Assembly: GCA_017452665.1 (NCBI GenBank)
Contig: JAFTLZ010000148.1
Span: 1-33,226 of the forward strand
Source of the DNA: Clostridia bacterium
GTDB lineage: Bacteria; Bacillota; Clostridia; Oscillospirales; CAG-272
Length of the DNA: 33,226 bases
Reading direction: 5' to 3'
Part shown: positions 32,778 to 33,226 of the stretch, in pieces
How positions within the stretch are numbered: the stretch's first letter is position 1
How the letters are laid out: each line of letters starts with the position of its first letter
Program-made: the position numbers and the translations under genes
Notes under the pieces: generated by a model
Database searches by the model: none
Told to the model about the DNA's origin: nothing
What the model saw: only the letters and a program-made list of their open reading frames with translations

Positions 32778-33226
32778 ATGTTACCCGTATTTGTATTTGC
32801 GTTGATTGCACTCATCGCCGCCGTGGTTGCTTTTATCGCCCTGGCAAAATCCAAAACAGCGATCGTCCGCGTTGCCGTTACCGGTATATTGACCGTAGTC
32901 GGCGTCATTGCTCTGGTCGTCAGCTGTATCCGCACCGTTCCCACCGGACACACCGGTATCGTAACCGTGTTCGGCCGCGTAGAGAATACCACCTATGAAG
33001 CAGGCGTACATTTTTGCGCTCCCTGGGTTGAGGTGGTCACTATGGATAACCGCAACCAAAAGGCATCCGAGGCGCTCTACTGCTTCTCTTCCGACATTCA
33101 GGAGGTATCAGTCACCTACACGCTCAACTACCAGATCTCCAAGGTGAACGCACAGACCATCTACAAGGAAATCGGCACCGAATATTACGACAAGATCGTT
33201 CAGCCCCGTATTTACGAGGCGGTGAA
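32778..33226 (+). CDS. SPFH/band 7 (prohibitin-like) membrane protein, partial
   Basis: The frame opens at ATG 32778 with AGGAG about 9 bases upstream and runs off the window end after 149 codons, so the C-terminus is missing. Two hydrophobic segments (about 2-22 and 32-50) anchor it. They are followed by the band 7 start VPTGHTGIVTVFGRVENTTYEAGVHFCAPWVEVVTMDNR, DIQEVSVTYTLNYQI, and YKEIGTEYYDKIVQPRIYEAV. These match prohibitin-like members, which form large ring or cage assemblies in the membrane and often work with FtsH-type proteases. It starts 41 bases after the hydrolase-like gene and may be co-transcribed. A functional link is not evident. Confidence 0.9.
   Translation, partial: MLPVFVFALIALIAAVVAFIALAKSKTAIVRVAVTGILTVVGVIALVVSCIRTVPTGHTGIVTVFGRVENTTYEAGVHFCAPWVEVVTMDNRNQKASEALYCFSSDIQEVSVTYTLNYQISKVNAQTIYKEIGTEYYDKIVQPRIYEAV

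Noticed and set aside
32690..32998. 102-residue plus-strand frame across the end of the hydrolase gene
   Set aside because: It overlaps two better-supported genes in another frame. The frame from 32778 has a ribosome site and clear band 7 motifs.

Overview
The window is one contig from a Gram-positive anaerobe, most likely an uncultured gut-type member of class Clostridia (Bacillota). This rests on strong AGGAGG ribosome sites, sigma-A promoters with exact 17-bp spacers, acetate kinase plus formate-tetrahydrofolate ligase, a short HisG that needs HisZ, a clostridial single-chain PurL, a stand-alone AICAR transformylase with an archaeal-type IMP cyclohydrolase, a collagen-like lipoprotein and an InlB-repeat surface protein. 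The taxon below class level is inference only. No tRNA, rRNA, CRISPR array, insertion sequence or prophage gene was seen.

Layout. 1-655 is gene-free and built from small structured repeats. 656-2483 (minus) holds ackA followed by a small membrane transport-family gene. 2484-3049 is gene-free: the ackA promoter, another copy of the interspersed repeat, and a strong terminator. 3050-4594 (minus) encodes a collagen-like M23-peptidase lipoprotein, preceded by a roughly 237-nt highly structured leader that ends in an intrinsic terminator just before the ribosome site. This leader matches no RNA class I recognise and is the best candidate here for something undescribed.

4927-18077 (minus) is a 13-kb de novo purine operon, transcribed purE-purF-purM-purN-purO-purH(AICARFT only)-TIM-barrel gene-purD-purL-fhs. 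It starts at a consensus promoter and a ZTP (pfl) riboswitch and ends at a strong terminator after fhs. ZTP signals shortage of 10-formyl-tetrahydrofolate. PurN and the AICAR transformylase consume that cofactor and Fhs makes it, so sensor, consumers and supplier sit in one transcript. Three oddities stand out: PurF lacks its N-terminal catalytic cysteine, a xylose-isomerase-like enzyme of unknown role is embedded in the operon, and bifunctional PurH is replaced by two separate proteins. purB, purC and purK are not in the window.

18394-26190 (plus) is a divergent, tightly overlapping histidine operon, yerC-hisZ-hisG-hisD-hisC-hisB-hisH-hisA-hisF-hisIE. It is headed by a TrpR-family regulator whose probable operator lies in its own promoter. 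Every step is present except histidinol-phosphate phosphatase. A bidirectional terminator separates it from a convergent gene (26248-30291, minus) for a 1347-residue surface protein with an aromatic-rich coiled region, InlB-like modules, one membrane helix and a long cytoplasmic tail. A divergent, palindrome-rich promoter region (30292-30624) drives a 703-residue glycoside-hydrolase-like protein (plus). The window ends inside an SPFH/band 7 membrane protein gene.
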